From contig NC_133180.1 in the NCBI RefSeq assembly GCF_049306965.1, positions 42,827,001 to 42,891,000 of the forward strand: a stretch of 64,000 nucleotides of DNA, in the 5' to 3' direction. Position numbers and translations under genes: made by a program. Shown in pieces: positions 51,531 through 62,506 of the stretch. Numbering within the stretch: the stretch's first letter is position 1; the number at the start of each line of letters is the position of its first letter. The notes under the pieces are model-generated. The model did no database searches and was not told where the DNA came from. It saw nothing but the letters and a program-made list of their open reading frames with translations. This DNA comes from Danio rerio. Taxonomy: Eukaryota; Chordata; Actinopteri; Cypriniformes; Danionidae.

Positions 51531-52428
51531 CATTTTGGATCATGGTTTATTTAAACCAAATACAAATAATACTAAAAAATAACACAAATAATACTAGAAA
51601 CAGGTTTTTGAAATATGCAAATACAAATTTTACCAAAAAAGCAGGTATCTGAAAAGATCCTCAGACAAACACACACTACAACATTAGAATGAGAAAAAGC
51701 ACAGCCAAGTAAAACGTTGATTTATAAGTTATTTCAACACATTTGATCCAGATAAGTTAACATAACTCAAAACATTAAGTTGTCATAACAAATTGGCACA
51801 ATAATTTTTACAGTGTGGTTTTATGATCTTAAAAGTGAAGTTAAACATCTCCTGTGGCCTGCACTGTCTCCAGATCTGTATTTTATTAAGTCATTTTGTG
51901 TTTTGGAGGAGCAAGTCAGGAAATGTTTTCCTCCACCGGCATCATGTGGTGAACTGGCCAATATTCTGCAAGAACAATGGCTCAAAATCCCTCTGGCCAT
52001 TGTGCAGGACTTGTTTCTGTCATTCCCAAGACTAAGTGATGCTGTACTGACCACAAAAGTAGGCCCTACACCATACTAATGAGTTATTGTGGTCTAAAAT
52101 CAGGTGTTTCAGTTTCATTACTCAACCCCTTTATATTAAAAAATGTTGGAAACCTGTAACCACTGACTTCTATAATATTTCTTTTTTCAAGTAAATGGAA
52201 AAGTACATTTTCATTTTGGGATGAACATTTTCAATACATTTTCACTTTGAAATGTATTGCAAAGTGTTGTTTAAAATTTTAATTATAATGAAACCTGAAA
52301 TAATAATGAAATATTGAAAGTTTGGAGTTTTGATTTCTTGTTTTAGTGATACCCGCAGAGAACTGTGTTGTAAAATCTTCATAAACTATTTTATTACTCT
52401 TACTATCAGAATACAAGAACCACTGTGA

Positions 52429-52461
<33 letters not shown>

Positions 52462-52702
52462 TTTGTCATTTATATATAAAAGTTTTATTTGACACTATAG
52501 TTGTGTGCGACAAAAGTACATTTAAACAGTAGATTATAAAACTACATATGACACATTGTTCGGTTTCCTGTAAAAAAGCATTTTCAAAATTCAGTGGTCA
52601 GATAAAAATAAAGTTAAATAATAATAATAATCAGCTTAAAGGCTTTTTCCTATAAATTGAGCTTGTTTTGGCAGTGTATAAATACAGCAGACATGCCAGG
52701 AA

Positions 52703-53363
52703 TCATTTAAAGGCAGTCGGTGCTGATGTTGATGAAGTCATGGAGCTCTTCACTGTGCCAGTTGTTGTATTGTGTGGCACAGACTGCTGCATCCTGCAAA
52801 CACAAGAAACAATTCATTAATTATTTTAGTTATTTGCCTGTTTTGTTTGAGTGTGGAAATATATCTGTGAAGCAGACATAAATATACTTAAGCAGAAATT
52901 CTCACCTTTTCCCAATAGCCTTTAAGACGACATTTTTGGTGAATTTTGAGTCTGGATTCAAGCATTTCTGTCCTGCACCGTTTTTCAGAGTCACACTGTG
53001 AAAGATCAAAAGAGATGCCGATATTACATGAAGCTGATAAACTTAACTAAATGAAATCACTTTATACTAAAGTTCTGCTATAAACTTACACAATCTCATG
53101 TTTGTTGCAAGATGGACTCGGAGGGAAGATTTCCACCTTCTCAAGATTCTTCAGTAAGACCATATTTAGACCTTTGTCTACACAGAAGCATCTGGCTCTT
53201 GAAGATCTGTCCTGACCTGGAAAAGAGATGTCATAATTAACTTCAAACCTCAGCAATAGCAAAGATACATGAGCTGAATGATCTTGATGAGTTTTTGAAA
53301 CTCACCGTTGACCTCTCCAGCGATCAGGCAGGCCAGAAGAAGAAAAGCTGCAAGAGTCTTCAT
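52703..53363 (-). CDS. CXC chemokine, CXCL9/10/11-like (copy B, complete, tandem duplicate of A)
   Basis: Exons in transcript order are 53363-53306, 53216-53090, 52995-52906 and 52793-52703 (366 nt, 121 aa), the same exon lengths and phases as copy A. By eye the proteins differ at one residue, Ser11 in A against Ala11 here, inside the signal peptide; exons 3 and 4 look identical in DNA. The mature secreted chemokine should therefore be the same: non-ELR CXC, Cys29/31/56/73, basic core and Ser/Thr-rich tail. Introns and about 1.8 kb of flank are also shared with copy A. The TATA-like, kappaB-like and ISRE-like sites are conserved upstream. The minus-strand AATAAA is at 52484-52489. Both copies look functional, so the locus may simply raise dosage of one chemokine. 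Confidence 0.9.
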
Positions 53364-53442
53364 GGTCTTCTTGTTCTTGTTCTGGATGAACTGAGCTTGT
53401 CTGGGTCAGTCAGATTATAACTGAAGAACATAAGTAGCTCAC

Positions 53443-53486
53443 TTAAATACTGGAGCATCGGGGGCTTCCCTTCAGTTTTACTTCCC
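53443..53486 (-). promoter_or_regulatory. chemokine B promoter: TATA-like, kappaB-like and ISRE-like sites
   Basis: The three sites seen upstream of copy A recur at the same spacing: TATTTAA (53443-53449), GGGGCTTCCC (53461-53470) and CAGTTTTACTTCCC (53473-53486). Conservation here mainly reflects recent duplication and is not independent proof of function. Confidence 0.5.
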
Positions 53487-53670
53487 ATTTGTGCTCCAAC
53501 TTCCTCTGCTTTTTCTCTTCTTGAATAGAAGCTATTGTCTTTAGCACCCTGAGCTGAACTTTTCCTGATTGAAGAAGAAAATTTTGCTTGATTGCACTGA
53601 AATCTCCTTATTAATTTTGCTTTGGAGGAAACTGTCATAGGCCAAAGTATGGTGAAAAACTTGCATGATC

Positions 53671-54039
53671 CATTCATTCATTTTGTTTTCGGCTTAGTCG
53701 CTTTATTAATCAGGGCTTACAACAGCTGAATTAATCATCTATTCATCCAGCATATGTTTTACACAGTAGATGCCCTTCCAGCCGCAACCCAACACTGGGA
53801 AACACCCATACACTCTTGCATTCACACTCATACACTACAGCCAATTTAGTCAACCCAATTCACCAATGGAGCATGTCTTTGGCTTGTGGGGTAAACCAGA
53901 GCACCTGGAGGAAACCCACATCAACACGGAGAGAACATGCAAACTTCACACAGAAATGCCAACTGACTCAGCCGGGACTCGAACCCAAACCTTCCTGCTG
54001 TGAGGCGACAGTGCTAACCCCTGAGCCACCGTGCCGTCC
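53671..54039 (-). mobile_element. DANA SINE (full copy, minus)
   Basis: Begins CATTCATTCATTTT (inverted tail) and ends GAGCCACCGTGCCGTCC (inverted head). It splits unit 2 of the duplication. Confidence 0.9.
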
Positions 54040-54045
54040 AAAACT

Positions 54046-54345
54046 TCACCACTATCAGCTGGATTGGCTGGTTTTATTGTAAATGTTGATTTATTTAGCA
54101 AAGCCATAAAAGACCACAAACTAGGATGTGGGATTAAGCGAGTGTTTTTCTGTGGAAGAAGGTCAAATCATTTTCACTTCCTCTTTATTTTCATAAGTCA
54201 TAAACAGCGTAAGATTGAAATGCTTACATCAATTTTGGTCATAACAGTCCAGTATGAATTATTCTGTCATTTTAAGCACTTCTGGGTCACGTTTATTTGG
54301 TGAGTCTGTTTATTTGGGATAATTTATTAAGCACTTTAGAATTAT
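54046..54345. repeat. segmental duplication, unit 2 (distal block)
   Basis: Counterpart of 49510-49828, with small insertions and deletions. Confidence 0.7.
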
Positions 54346-54626
54346 GGTTCACACTTTACAATAAGTTTTCATTAATGCTAGGTAATGTATTTACTAACAT
54401 GAACTAGAAATCAACAATACTTGTACAACATTCATTAATCATAGTTCAACATTTAATATTGCATTATTAAAATCCAAAGTTGTGCATGTTAACATTAGTT
54501 AATGCACTATGAGTTGACATGAGCTAACAATAAATGACTGCATTTTCCTTAATTAAAATTAATAAAGTTTAAGATTTAAGTAAATACATTAACGGAAACT
54601 TAATAAAGCGTATTGTAAATTATATT
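54346..54626. mobile_element. palindromic MITE, family Z
   Basis: GGTTCACACTTTACAATAAG at the left, inverted TAATAAAGCGTATTGTAAAT at the right, with internal TTAACATTAGTTAATGCA typical of the family. Also at 58131 and, truncated, at 49829. Confidence 0.65.
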
Positions 54627-55047
54627 TAGTCAAAAATATATGTAAAATATCTACAGTATATATTTTTTACTTAGTTTGATGTCATTAGTCTTTGGAGATA
54701 ATTCAATATGTGAGTGATGCAAGTTTTCTAATGAAAAATTCAACAATCAGAGTTCAAATGTTGAAATGCCAAATAGTTTTCAGCGTAAACAAACATCAAC
54801 AACACTTTTCTTTTTACTGGAAAATCATCAAGCATTTTCACTACCTTATTCTTTATGTAGGACCTTAGTTGTGCTGAAGTCATTCTGATTATCACAATCA
54901 TACATAAGAGATGAAAATGAAAGAGAGACTGAAAGTCCTTTGGGGAAATCTGGAAATGCCATTTCAACTGCTGCATCTTTAGAAAATACACCACACATTA
55001 TGATACTTTTTTGTTGTTGACCCATTTTTAATTATAGGATTTACTGT

Positions 55048-55409
55048 GGGCGACATGGTGGCTCAGTGGTTATCACTGTCGCCTCACAGCAAAAAGGTCG
55101 CTGGTTTGAGTCCCGACTAGACCAGTTAGCATTTTTGTGTTTCTGCTTGCATGTTCTCTCCGTATTTGCATGGGTTTCCTCCGGGTGCTCATTTTTCCCC
55201 CACAGTCCAAAGACATTTGCTGTAGGTAAATTGATTAAACTAAATTGGCCGTAGTGTATGTGTGTGAGTGAGTGTGCATGGGTGTTTTCCAGTACTGGAT
55301 TGCAGGTGAAAGGACGCCCGCTGTGTAAAACATATGCTGGATAAGTTAGCGGTTCATTGTGGAGACCCCTGATGAATAAAGGGATTGAGCCGACGGAAAA
55401 TGAATCAAT
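55048..55409 (+). mobile_element. DANA SINE (full copy)
   Basis: Complete DANA with a 10-bp target duplication GATTTACTGT (55038 and 55410). Confidence 0.9.
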
Positions 55410-55419
55410 GATTTACTGT

Positions 55420-56937
55420 TTATATAATGGACACTTGTTTGACCAAATCCATTAATTAAACCACAGTTTTAAGTAACCACAAGGCCCACATTTTGTTTTG
55501 TTGTGCAGTTCTCCTCAAAAGCAAGAGATTACCCTTTATATTTCTGTCTGTTTTCACACAGAGAAGAAACCCCTTGCAAAACTGATTTCAGACATAACTT
55601 CTAAAATAACATCATATTTTACTGATCTACAAAATTGATAGCTCTGATTCAATATTTAATTACTACACTATTTATTTCTTTATAATGGTTAATGGTTAAA
55701 ATTTTTGAAAAATCACACACAGTCCTCCAAACGCTGTCATCTTTAATTTTTAGTTCAGTTGTCACTCAATGGGCTCTATGCACAGCTAGTGTTTTTCAGC
55801 CAATAATAAACTTCCAATGAAAGCTTTATATGTGAATATTTTCACTTTCATAAGGTTCCTTTAACAGCATCAATGTTGTAATGTAATTACAATACAATCA
55901 GTTAAATAGACTTAAGCATTCATTTAATTGTTCAAGTGTAAAACAAGATGAAAGACAGAGTAACTGCAAGCACCATTGCACCATTAAATTGACTCAATTA
56001 AAAATACTGTGTTAAAATAATATTCAAAAGACATGGTGGGGTAAAACAGAATTTAATGCAGCGGTTCTTGTCTGATCTAAAACCCACTTTATATTGTATA
56101 GCTATCAGGCAATGAAGATCACTGATTTTGAAAGAAATGAGAGCTTAAATGTGACAAATTTACAATGGAAGGACAATTAATCGGAGGAGCTGAGGCTGGC
56201 TGGCTGAAATTAAGAGTCCATGTGCATATAGCCTTTGAATGTGCAGGAGTGTATAAAATATTGTATTAAATGATACATAAATGTTGCCTTCACTAAACAA
56301 CTGAGTAATAAAAATAACAGTTTCAGCTGTCAGATGCAGCCCCAGATAGCTTTGATAAGTTTTGTTTTATAAGTGCTGGATCTAAACTTGGCAGAGCAGA
56401 GGCTCTATATGAAGATTAATGTACTTCAGTATGATTTTAGGCAGAAGCCATATTCGTGTTGTTTCTGCGATTTTTGTTTTCTTATTTTATTATGTTCATG
56501 TCAATTAAAAAATACACTAGTTAGTTACATACTTTTAAAGGTCCCTTTGTGATTAAAATCTTTTATCTATGAAAGGAAATAAGAGTGAAACATTAATAAA
56601 ATATACAGTTGTTGTAATTTACTGGGTTGTTCAATGATTCTATTTCTTGCAAACAACATCATTATTCTTCATTGATCAGAATTGCTCAGTCTCTGAATCA
56701 GTTCATTCGGATATACAAGCATTCTGACAGCCGGGTTTACTTAACTAAGTGGTCCTTTTGATTTTCAAATTTGTGTTTTAAAAACTACATTTTTGATGTT
56801 ACAATTCACTTGATAATGTGAGAAATGCATCCTCCTGTATGGTAAATATACTAAATAATCTCATATAATAATCTCATACGGTACACAGAGTGTAATTAAG
56901 TGTCAAAATATGAACAGACTGTTGATTTATAGAAACA
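55420..56937. other. intergenic, no gene seen
   Basis: AT-rich, unique-looking sequence upstream of chemokine B and downstream of chemokine C; no repeat recognised. Confidence 0.4.
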
Positions 56938-57251
56938 TTTATTTTATTTTGCAACAAACTGTTACACAATTAATCATCGTAAGTGGATTTTACAATAGCA
57001 CTCTATAGCAGTGTTTATTATTCCTATTAACAAACTAAACAGAGATATACACAATAAAATGTACAATGTGATTCAAAAAATTACAAAGTTTGATTCATAT
57101 ATTAATAAGTAGAAACTATTACAATAGTAAATACATCTCTTCACTAGTCAAACTCATGTGATGTGTGTAAACTGTGGAGGTTTTACAGCATCTGGTTTCA
57201 TTGGTTTTGAGACGTTCTTCAGTGCCTTTATAAAAATACAGCAATAACTGA

Positions 57252-57786
57252 TCATCTACTGCTGGATCCTGAAAAGACCACAGACACTTCATCAGTAAGT
57301 ATTACACGCTTCTCAAGAGCCCTCCTGATTAATTCCTGGGTAAATTTAGACTCTGGGTTTAAGCATTTCTGCTCAGAGCTCTTCATGGTTACACTGGAAA
57401 TAAAGGAAAGATCAGCTAAATGTGTTAAAACAGCAGCATGAATGTGTCAATATCCCTGTATAATTGTTGTTTTTGTCCTTACATGATCTCCTGTTTTCCA
57501 CAAGATGGACTTGGATGGATGATTTCAAACTTCTCAATGTTCCTCAGTGCAACCCTGTCCAGGCCTTTACCGACACACGAGCACCTGTTAAATTTTTTTT
57601 GCCCTGGAATGAAAATGAAGAATAATTATCTGCAGAACAGCATCATAAAAACTAATGTTTATCAGAGATACAGGTGTTGAATAAATAGGTGTTAAATTGT
57701 ATTAACGGTCCTAATAGGCAACACTCACCATGCACTTGTGTAGCAAGCAGACACGCCAGAAAAACTAAAAATGCAGCAGTCTTCAT
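57252..57786 (-). CDS. CXC chemokine, CXCL9/10/11-like (copy C, diverged, complete)
   Basis: Three coding exons in transcript order, 57786-57729, 57603-57483 and 57393-57252 (321 nt), encode 106 aa. A signal peptide (MKTAAFLVFLACLLATQVHG) is followed by a mature chain with Cys-Ser-Cys at 27-29, Cys54 and Cys70, and no ELR motif. The core KFEIIHPSPSCGKQEIIVTM and QKCLNPESKF place it in the same group as copies A and B, but it is clearly older. Unlike A and B the third exon reads on to a TGA: the place where A and B have their last intron is present only as a very short vestige. A TATATAA box (57844-57850) and a perfect ISRE lie just upstream. An AATAAA lies at 56938-56943 on the minus strand. 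Likely a secreted, interferon-induced chemoattractant; the paralog number is not assignable. Confidence 0.88.
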
Positions 57787-57843
57787 TGTGTTGAAGGTTT
57801 TGATGACTGTTTGAAGCCGTAAACCCTGAAGATGTTTTCCTGC

Positions 57844-57850
57844 TTATATA
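57844..57850 (-). promoter_or_regulatory. chemokine C TATA box
   Basis: TATATAA on the minus strand, about 60 bp upstream of the ATG, fits a short 5' UTR. Confidence 0.6.
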
Positions 57851-57894
57851 TCAGCATCACACATGGGCACAGTTCCCCGTTACACTTTCACAGC

Positions 57895-57908
57895 AGTTTC
57901 AATTTCCC
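57895..57908 (-). promoter_or_regulatory. interferon-stimulated response element upstream of chemokine C
   Basis: AGTTTCAATTTCCC (plus strand) matches the ISRE consensus AGTTTCnnTTTCC without a mismatch. It lies about 45 bp upstream of the TATA box and about 110 bp upstream of the ATG, the position at which ISREs drive CXCL10-type genes through ISGF3 and IRFs. Motif and position are seen; inducibility is inferred. Confidence 0.7.
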
Positions 57909-58130
57909 ATTTCTTTGAAATGCTTTCACTCAAAGTTTTGGTTGTTTGTCAGTCTTGTGCCATTTGTTTCCTGATTGATAATTAATTAATTTATAAATGG
58001 ACTGGCGATTAGGGAATTATAATTGGTTGTACTGCAGGTTTGAAAGTTATTGTGAATTTTGTCAAAAAGTCAGGAAGCAAGTAAAACATTTACATTTAAC
58101 ATATTACAAGTACCAAACCACTTATAATAT

Positions 58131-58441
58131 TCGGTAACACTTTACAATAAGGTTCATTAGTTAATGCATTTACTAACATGAACTAATCATGAACAGCACA
58201 TGTACAGCATTTATTAATCATAATTAAACATTTACTAATGCATTATTAACATCCAAACTCATGCTTGTTAACATTAGTTAATGGACTGAGTTAACGAACT
58301 CACAATGAACTACTGTATTTTCATTAACTAACGTTAACTAACATAAATAAACAATGAACAATACATTTACTACAGTATTTGTTCATGTGAATAAATGCAT
58401 TAAGCAACATTAACTAATGAACCTTATTGTAAAGTGTGACC
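58131..58441. mobile_element. palindromic MITE, family Z (full copy)
   Basis: GGTAACACTTTACAATAAGG pairs with the inverted CCTTATTGTAAAGTGTGACC over about 310 bp. hAT-like ends. Confidence 0.75.
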
Positions 58442-58442
58442 T

Positions 58443-59040
58443 AATATTCAATCCCGGACCAGGCCGTAGGCTATCCTGAGCAGCTGCTGTGGTGGTCATG
58501 GAGGAGTAGAGACTCCAGGGATAGATGAGTCTTCACTGACGTCCACCGTTCTCCAGCCTCCGGCGCCTAGACTGCAGCACTGCAAAAGACATTTGGCCAT
58601 AAGAGAAATGATCGTGCCCAACTAAGCACCCCTCATAGTGACGTCACTCACTCCATTGAGTGCATTGTGTCTGACATTGCATCGCTGAGTGATGCAATCT
58701 CTGCTTGCATCATAAAGGCTGCATCCAGATACTATTGAACTGAGCCTGGTTTTTCTCTAGGTTTTTTATCCTTCACTTTTGCCAATTGGTGAAGTTTTTT
58801 TCCACGTCGCTGTCGCCACTGATTTGCATGGTTCAGGACTAGTAGAGCTGTGCATCAATGGATTTGCCCTTCAGTGTTTGGGTTCTCAGTAGTGAATATT
58901 AAACCACATTGAACTAAACTAAACTGAGGTAAACTGAACTGACACTGTTTTAATTCACTATAATCTTCTATGTTAAGCTGCTTTGACACAATCTACATGG
59001 TAAAAGCACTATACAATAAAGATTAATTGAATTAAATTGA
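58443..59040 (+). mobile_element. non-LTR retroelement 3' end (LINE or SINE)
   Basis: About 600 bp ending GCTGCTTTGACACAATCTAC and ATACAATAAAGATTAATTGA followed by ATTGAATTAAATTG repeats, a tail seen on many fish retroelements. No coding frame. Which family it belongs to cannot be settled by eye. Confidence 0.5.
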
Positions 59041-60664
59041 AAATTCATTCATTGTATTTATTCAGTTGTTTAATTCTTGTGGATTTTTCTATATTATTTT
59101 GTGTGATTGGCTGTGTTAACAGAACGGATTTAGGCAAACATATACAATGTTTACTTCACCCTCATTTCCTTTCATAGATAATACCTTTTACTTACAAAGG
59201 TGCCTTTAGGACAAAAAGTATGTAACTTTTTAATGAAAGTAACTTCAATTTAAAAAGAAACATCGAATTGTTCCTCAAATCCAATCGTTTCCATGTGCAT
59301 AAATGATCTAAATATTTACACTGACAAAATAACAGCAATATTTTTAATCATAAAATAAACTACCGTGATGATGAAAATCAGTGACCTCAAATTAAACAGA
59401 ACATGGGCCAGACTTCTGTTTTCAGATCAACAGAAGCAAGCATCAGTTTTTACCAGTGGTTCTCAACCAGACTCCAACGCCCCCTTGTGTTCAAGATAGC
59501 CCTCAAAAACCTTCCTGTCTAGCTGATGTCTCCCTACAAACATAAAAAAAACAATATAGGAAATACTGTGAAAATCTTCATGCTCTGTTAAACATCACTA
59601 AGTATGTATTTGAAAAATAATTTATAATATTTGAAAAATAATTACAATTTTACAGGAGGGCTATAATTCTGCCCTCTTTGTATCATATATACATTTCGGG
59701 TTGTACCTCTGGGCCCCCTTGCAACTAGTTGTCGCTGGGCCCCTAAATTGCCAGGGTCCTGTGCACTCTGTTGCCCTTCAACAAGTATAATATTAATAAA
59801 ATAAAACACAAGTTGCTAATATTAATGCTAATATTCATAAACAAATCCTAGTTTAAACATGTTTTAAGGAACCTTATGAAAGGAGGTTTTTTTAGCACCA
59901 AAAAGGGTTCTGCTAATATTGTTTCTAGCTGAAGAAGTCTAATTTGGCACTGTTTGAAACCAATTTTTCTAGCAGAGTATAAAAAACAGCATAATTGCAT
60001 GAGGAACCAATAACAAAGATAAATCACCTTAAAAATGAAGACACCTTTAATACTACATAGACATTTAGATTTTATTTCACATTCCACTGAAACTGAGCAT
60101 ATACCAACATGACTTGTATATTAAACTAATATTAACATCATTTGTTAAATAAGCGGTTAGACATTACATTGTCATATAATTTAAAAATGCAAAGGAACTT
60201 TCAAAAGTTCACCCCATAACATTATGTTCATCATTTACTCCCTCTCAAGTGGTTCTAAACCTTTATGAGTTTTAAGTTTTATCGGTTGAACACAGTGAAG
60301 ATATTTTAAAAAATGTTGGAAACCAGTAGTCTGACTTTCACATTAAAAAAAGTAGAAATCAATGACTACTATTTCAAACATTCTTTTAAATACATTTTTG
60401 TTTGTTTGTTTTCAATAGAAAAACAAAGCTCAAAGTATTTTAACAAGGGTTTAAAACATATACACTGAAAAAAGTGATTTTTGAGAGCGGTAAATATAAT
60501 CTGTGAAAACCATATAAAATTTACTTGATTATTGCAGCCAACCAAGGAATTTAAAAGTAATGGGTAAATTCTACATATGCTACCCATTCGTCAACAGTAA
60601 CAATCATCACATTGATAAAGGCAGTAAAGTATACCCTTAAACCGTGAGTTTTTTTGCTTGAAAT
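59041..60664. other. intergenic with MITE pieces, no gene seen
   Basis: A family M right-end fragment lies at about 59540-59690 and a family H fragment at about 60206-60400. The small minus frames at 59848 and 60369 have no recognisable similarity. Confidence 0.45.
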
Positions 60665-60747
60665 TGCGCATGCGTCAGCCCGCGTTTTTGAGTGACTGGG
60701 CGACGCTGGATCCTCTCAACGGCTGCCATCGAACAGCAGAAGTTAAG
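60665..60747 (+). promoter_or_regulatory. promoter and non-coding exon 1 of the 62.5 kb gene
   Basis: A GC-richer patch carries TGCGCATGCGTC (60665-60676), one mismatch from the NRF1 consensus. It is followed by a likely short non-coding exon ending at a good donor (AAG/GTAAG, 60747/60748). No TATA box is seen, which fits a housekeeping-type promoter. A second non-coding exon probably spans 62042-62195 (TTGCAG before, CAG/GTATG after). Confidence 0.5.
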
Positions 60748-61146
60748 GTAAGCTCAATTTAAGGTCATTTTTGAAATTATGAGATATTACACATCACTTT
60801 TATTCTGCGTTCATTTGTTTAAAATGTCATTACTTGAAATTAAAGTTTGAAACTGTCGCTGGCGTCACCATGGCCCGGCACACACCAAGCCAACAGCCGG
60901 CTGTTGAGCAACGTCTGCCTGTCGGTCAGGCAACTTGGTATGTTGTGTTTCTTGCGTCGGTTTGATGTGTTCAAATACACAAACTGACCCCAGGCTAGAG
61001 GTCTGCATTCCTGCGGCTGTTTCGCGGGACCCGACCGGTTTTCTTGAGCACGGGAATAAATTTCCAGATAAAACGCAGTAACGTTAGCGGTCGGTAACTC
61101 TGGTGTAATTTTAACCGGAGCGGGTGGCCTAACTATATAGCGCTCC

Positions 61147-61197
61147 CGAGGGAGAGAGAGAGAAAGAAAGAGAGCGCATTCGCCGTGCTGTGTGTGG

Positions 61198-61250
<53 letters not shown>

Positions 61251-61337
61251 CATTTGAATGAGAGAGAGAGAGAGAGAGCGTTAAAGAGCGCATCCGCCGT
61301 GCTGTGTGTGAGAAAGAAAGAGAGCGCATTCGCTGTG

Positions 61338-61410
<73 letters not shown>

Positions 61411-61475
61411 AGAGCGCATCCGCCGTGCTGTGCGTGTGTGTGTGTGTGTGTGAGAGAGAGGGAGAACAAGAGAGA
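61147..61475. repeat. compound GA/GT array with a 20-bp GC-rich unit repeated four times
   Basis: Runs of GAGAGA and TGTGTG alternate with the unit AGAGCGCAT(T/C)CGC(C/T)GTGCT at about 61171, 61286, 61321 and 61412. Open frames across it on both strands are repeat artefacts. Confidence 0.9.
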
Positions 61476-61499
61476 GCGCTACTGCTTTGCACTAACGTT

Positions 61500-62506
61500 A
61501 CTTCCCTTTTGTCTTGTTTGAAACATAAAAACAGTACCTCTGTATCCCATTTTTAAAAAATTGTGGGATCAGTTAAAACATTTTAGAATATTTTTTTTAT
61601 CTTATATTTGGTATTTTTTTAAACATCAGTGTTTAATAATTTTTTTATAATCTTGTAATATGGTATATGAGGCATATTACATCTATGAAGCTAAGCATAG
61701 ATATTAATATATGTAATTGCAATGCCTTTATTTTAGTGAGTTAAGTACACATAACACATCATTTCTGCATAACTGACCTTTGTCAGACAGACTGCCTTGA
61801 TCAGAGGAGCACAGATAAACTACTGTATTTATTTCCCCAATTGATCGCCATTCTGCAATTAGTTTTTTTTAATGCCTGGGGTCATAATTCATTTTGCATA
61901 TTAAACAAACACCTGAATAACCACCAGAGGTGATCATTTACATTATATTGTGATAAACACAAAATCAACTGTACAAAATCTAACCCAGGTACATGTCTGA
62001 TCATTTCTTTTGTGTAATTTCTGTTTTAATTTCTGTTGCAGGCAGAGTCTGTGTATGTGGACACTCACTATTTGACCCTTTCTTCAGTTTCTCTTGTCTG
62101 TCCTCCACAAGCAGAGACTCACTGATAGACAGCTGTTACCCATTCTAGGCCTGACACATCCAAACACGACCACACCGCAAGTGTATCCTTTACAGGTATG
62201 CAAGTTTTCCAAATAAAATAAATCGCATTGTCCTCAAAGGTGTAGTTACCTTAACCAAAGTCCTCAGTTATGGGAAAAAAATTGTAATACTTATTATCCT
62301 CCTTCTTCTTTCCTCATCTACCTCTTCTTAAAAAAATGACAATCAGATTATTTCTTAAAATTTCTACTTCATTAAATATCCGTTTATTGCTTTGGCAGAA
62401 CAATATTGAAGCAAACATATGCAAGTAAGCTCATCAACTATTAATAACCTGTCTCAATTTCTTTTCTTTCTGTCTCTACAGCTAAAGAAACACACTACAA
62501 TCAACA
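61500..62506 (+). other. 5' UTR exon and introns of the 62.5 kb gene
   Basis: A probable non-coding exon spans 62042-62195, and the coding exon opens at 62482 after TCTCTACAG with a 25-nt leader. The rest is intron with nothing recognisable. Confidence 0.45.

Larger units (their letters stand above)
50394..51815. mobile_element. CACTG-TIR DNA element inserted in the Tc1 transposon
   Basis: CACTGTAAAAATAA at the left pairs with the inverted ATTTTTACAGTG at the right. It itself contains a DANA copy, a solo LTR and part of another DANA. The Tc1 sequence on both sides joins exactly if TG was duplicated at the target. Confidence 0.7.
49899..52120 (+). mobile_element. Tc1-like DNA transposon, split by a later insertion
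   Basis: Part one (49899-50393) holds a decayed transposase: NIYGRAAIAKPL-like, RANAKHRFQWCQQQKSWAVD, HVLFSDESTFTV. Part two (51814-52120) continues with the catalytic end: LLWPALSPDLYFI, ANILQEQWLKIPLAIVQDLF and TTKVGPTPY. The CACTG-TIR element at 50394-51815 sits between. Several frame changes make it dead. Confidence 0.8.
51895..53668. repeat. segmental duplication, unit 2 (main block)
   Basis: Counterpart of 43290-45095. The (GA)n tract at 52427-52461 is expanded relative to unit 1 (43861-43873). Coding exons are almost unchanged while the Tc1 remnant and outer flanks differ more. Confidence 0.85.

Noticed and set aside
61129-61492. Open frames rich in Ser-Leu, Thr-His and Arg-Glu
   Set aside because: Products of translating the GA/GT compound array.
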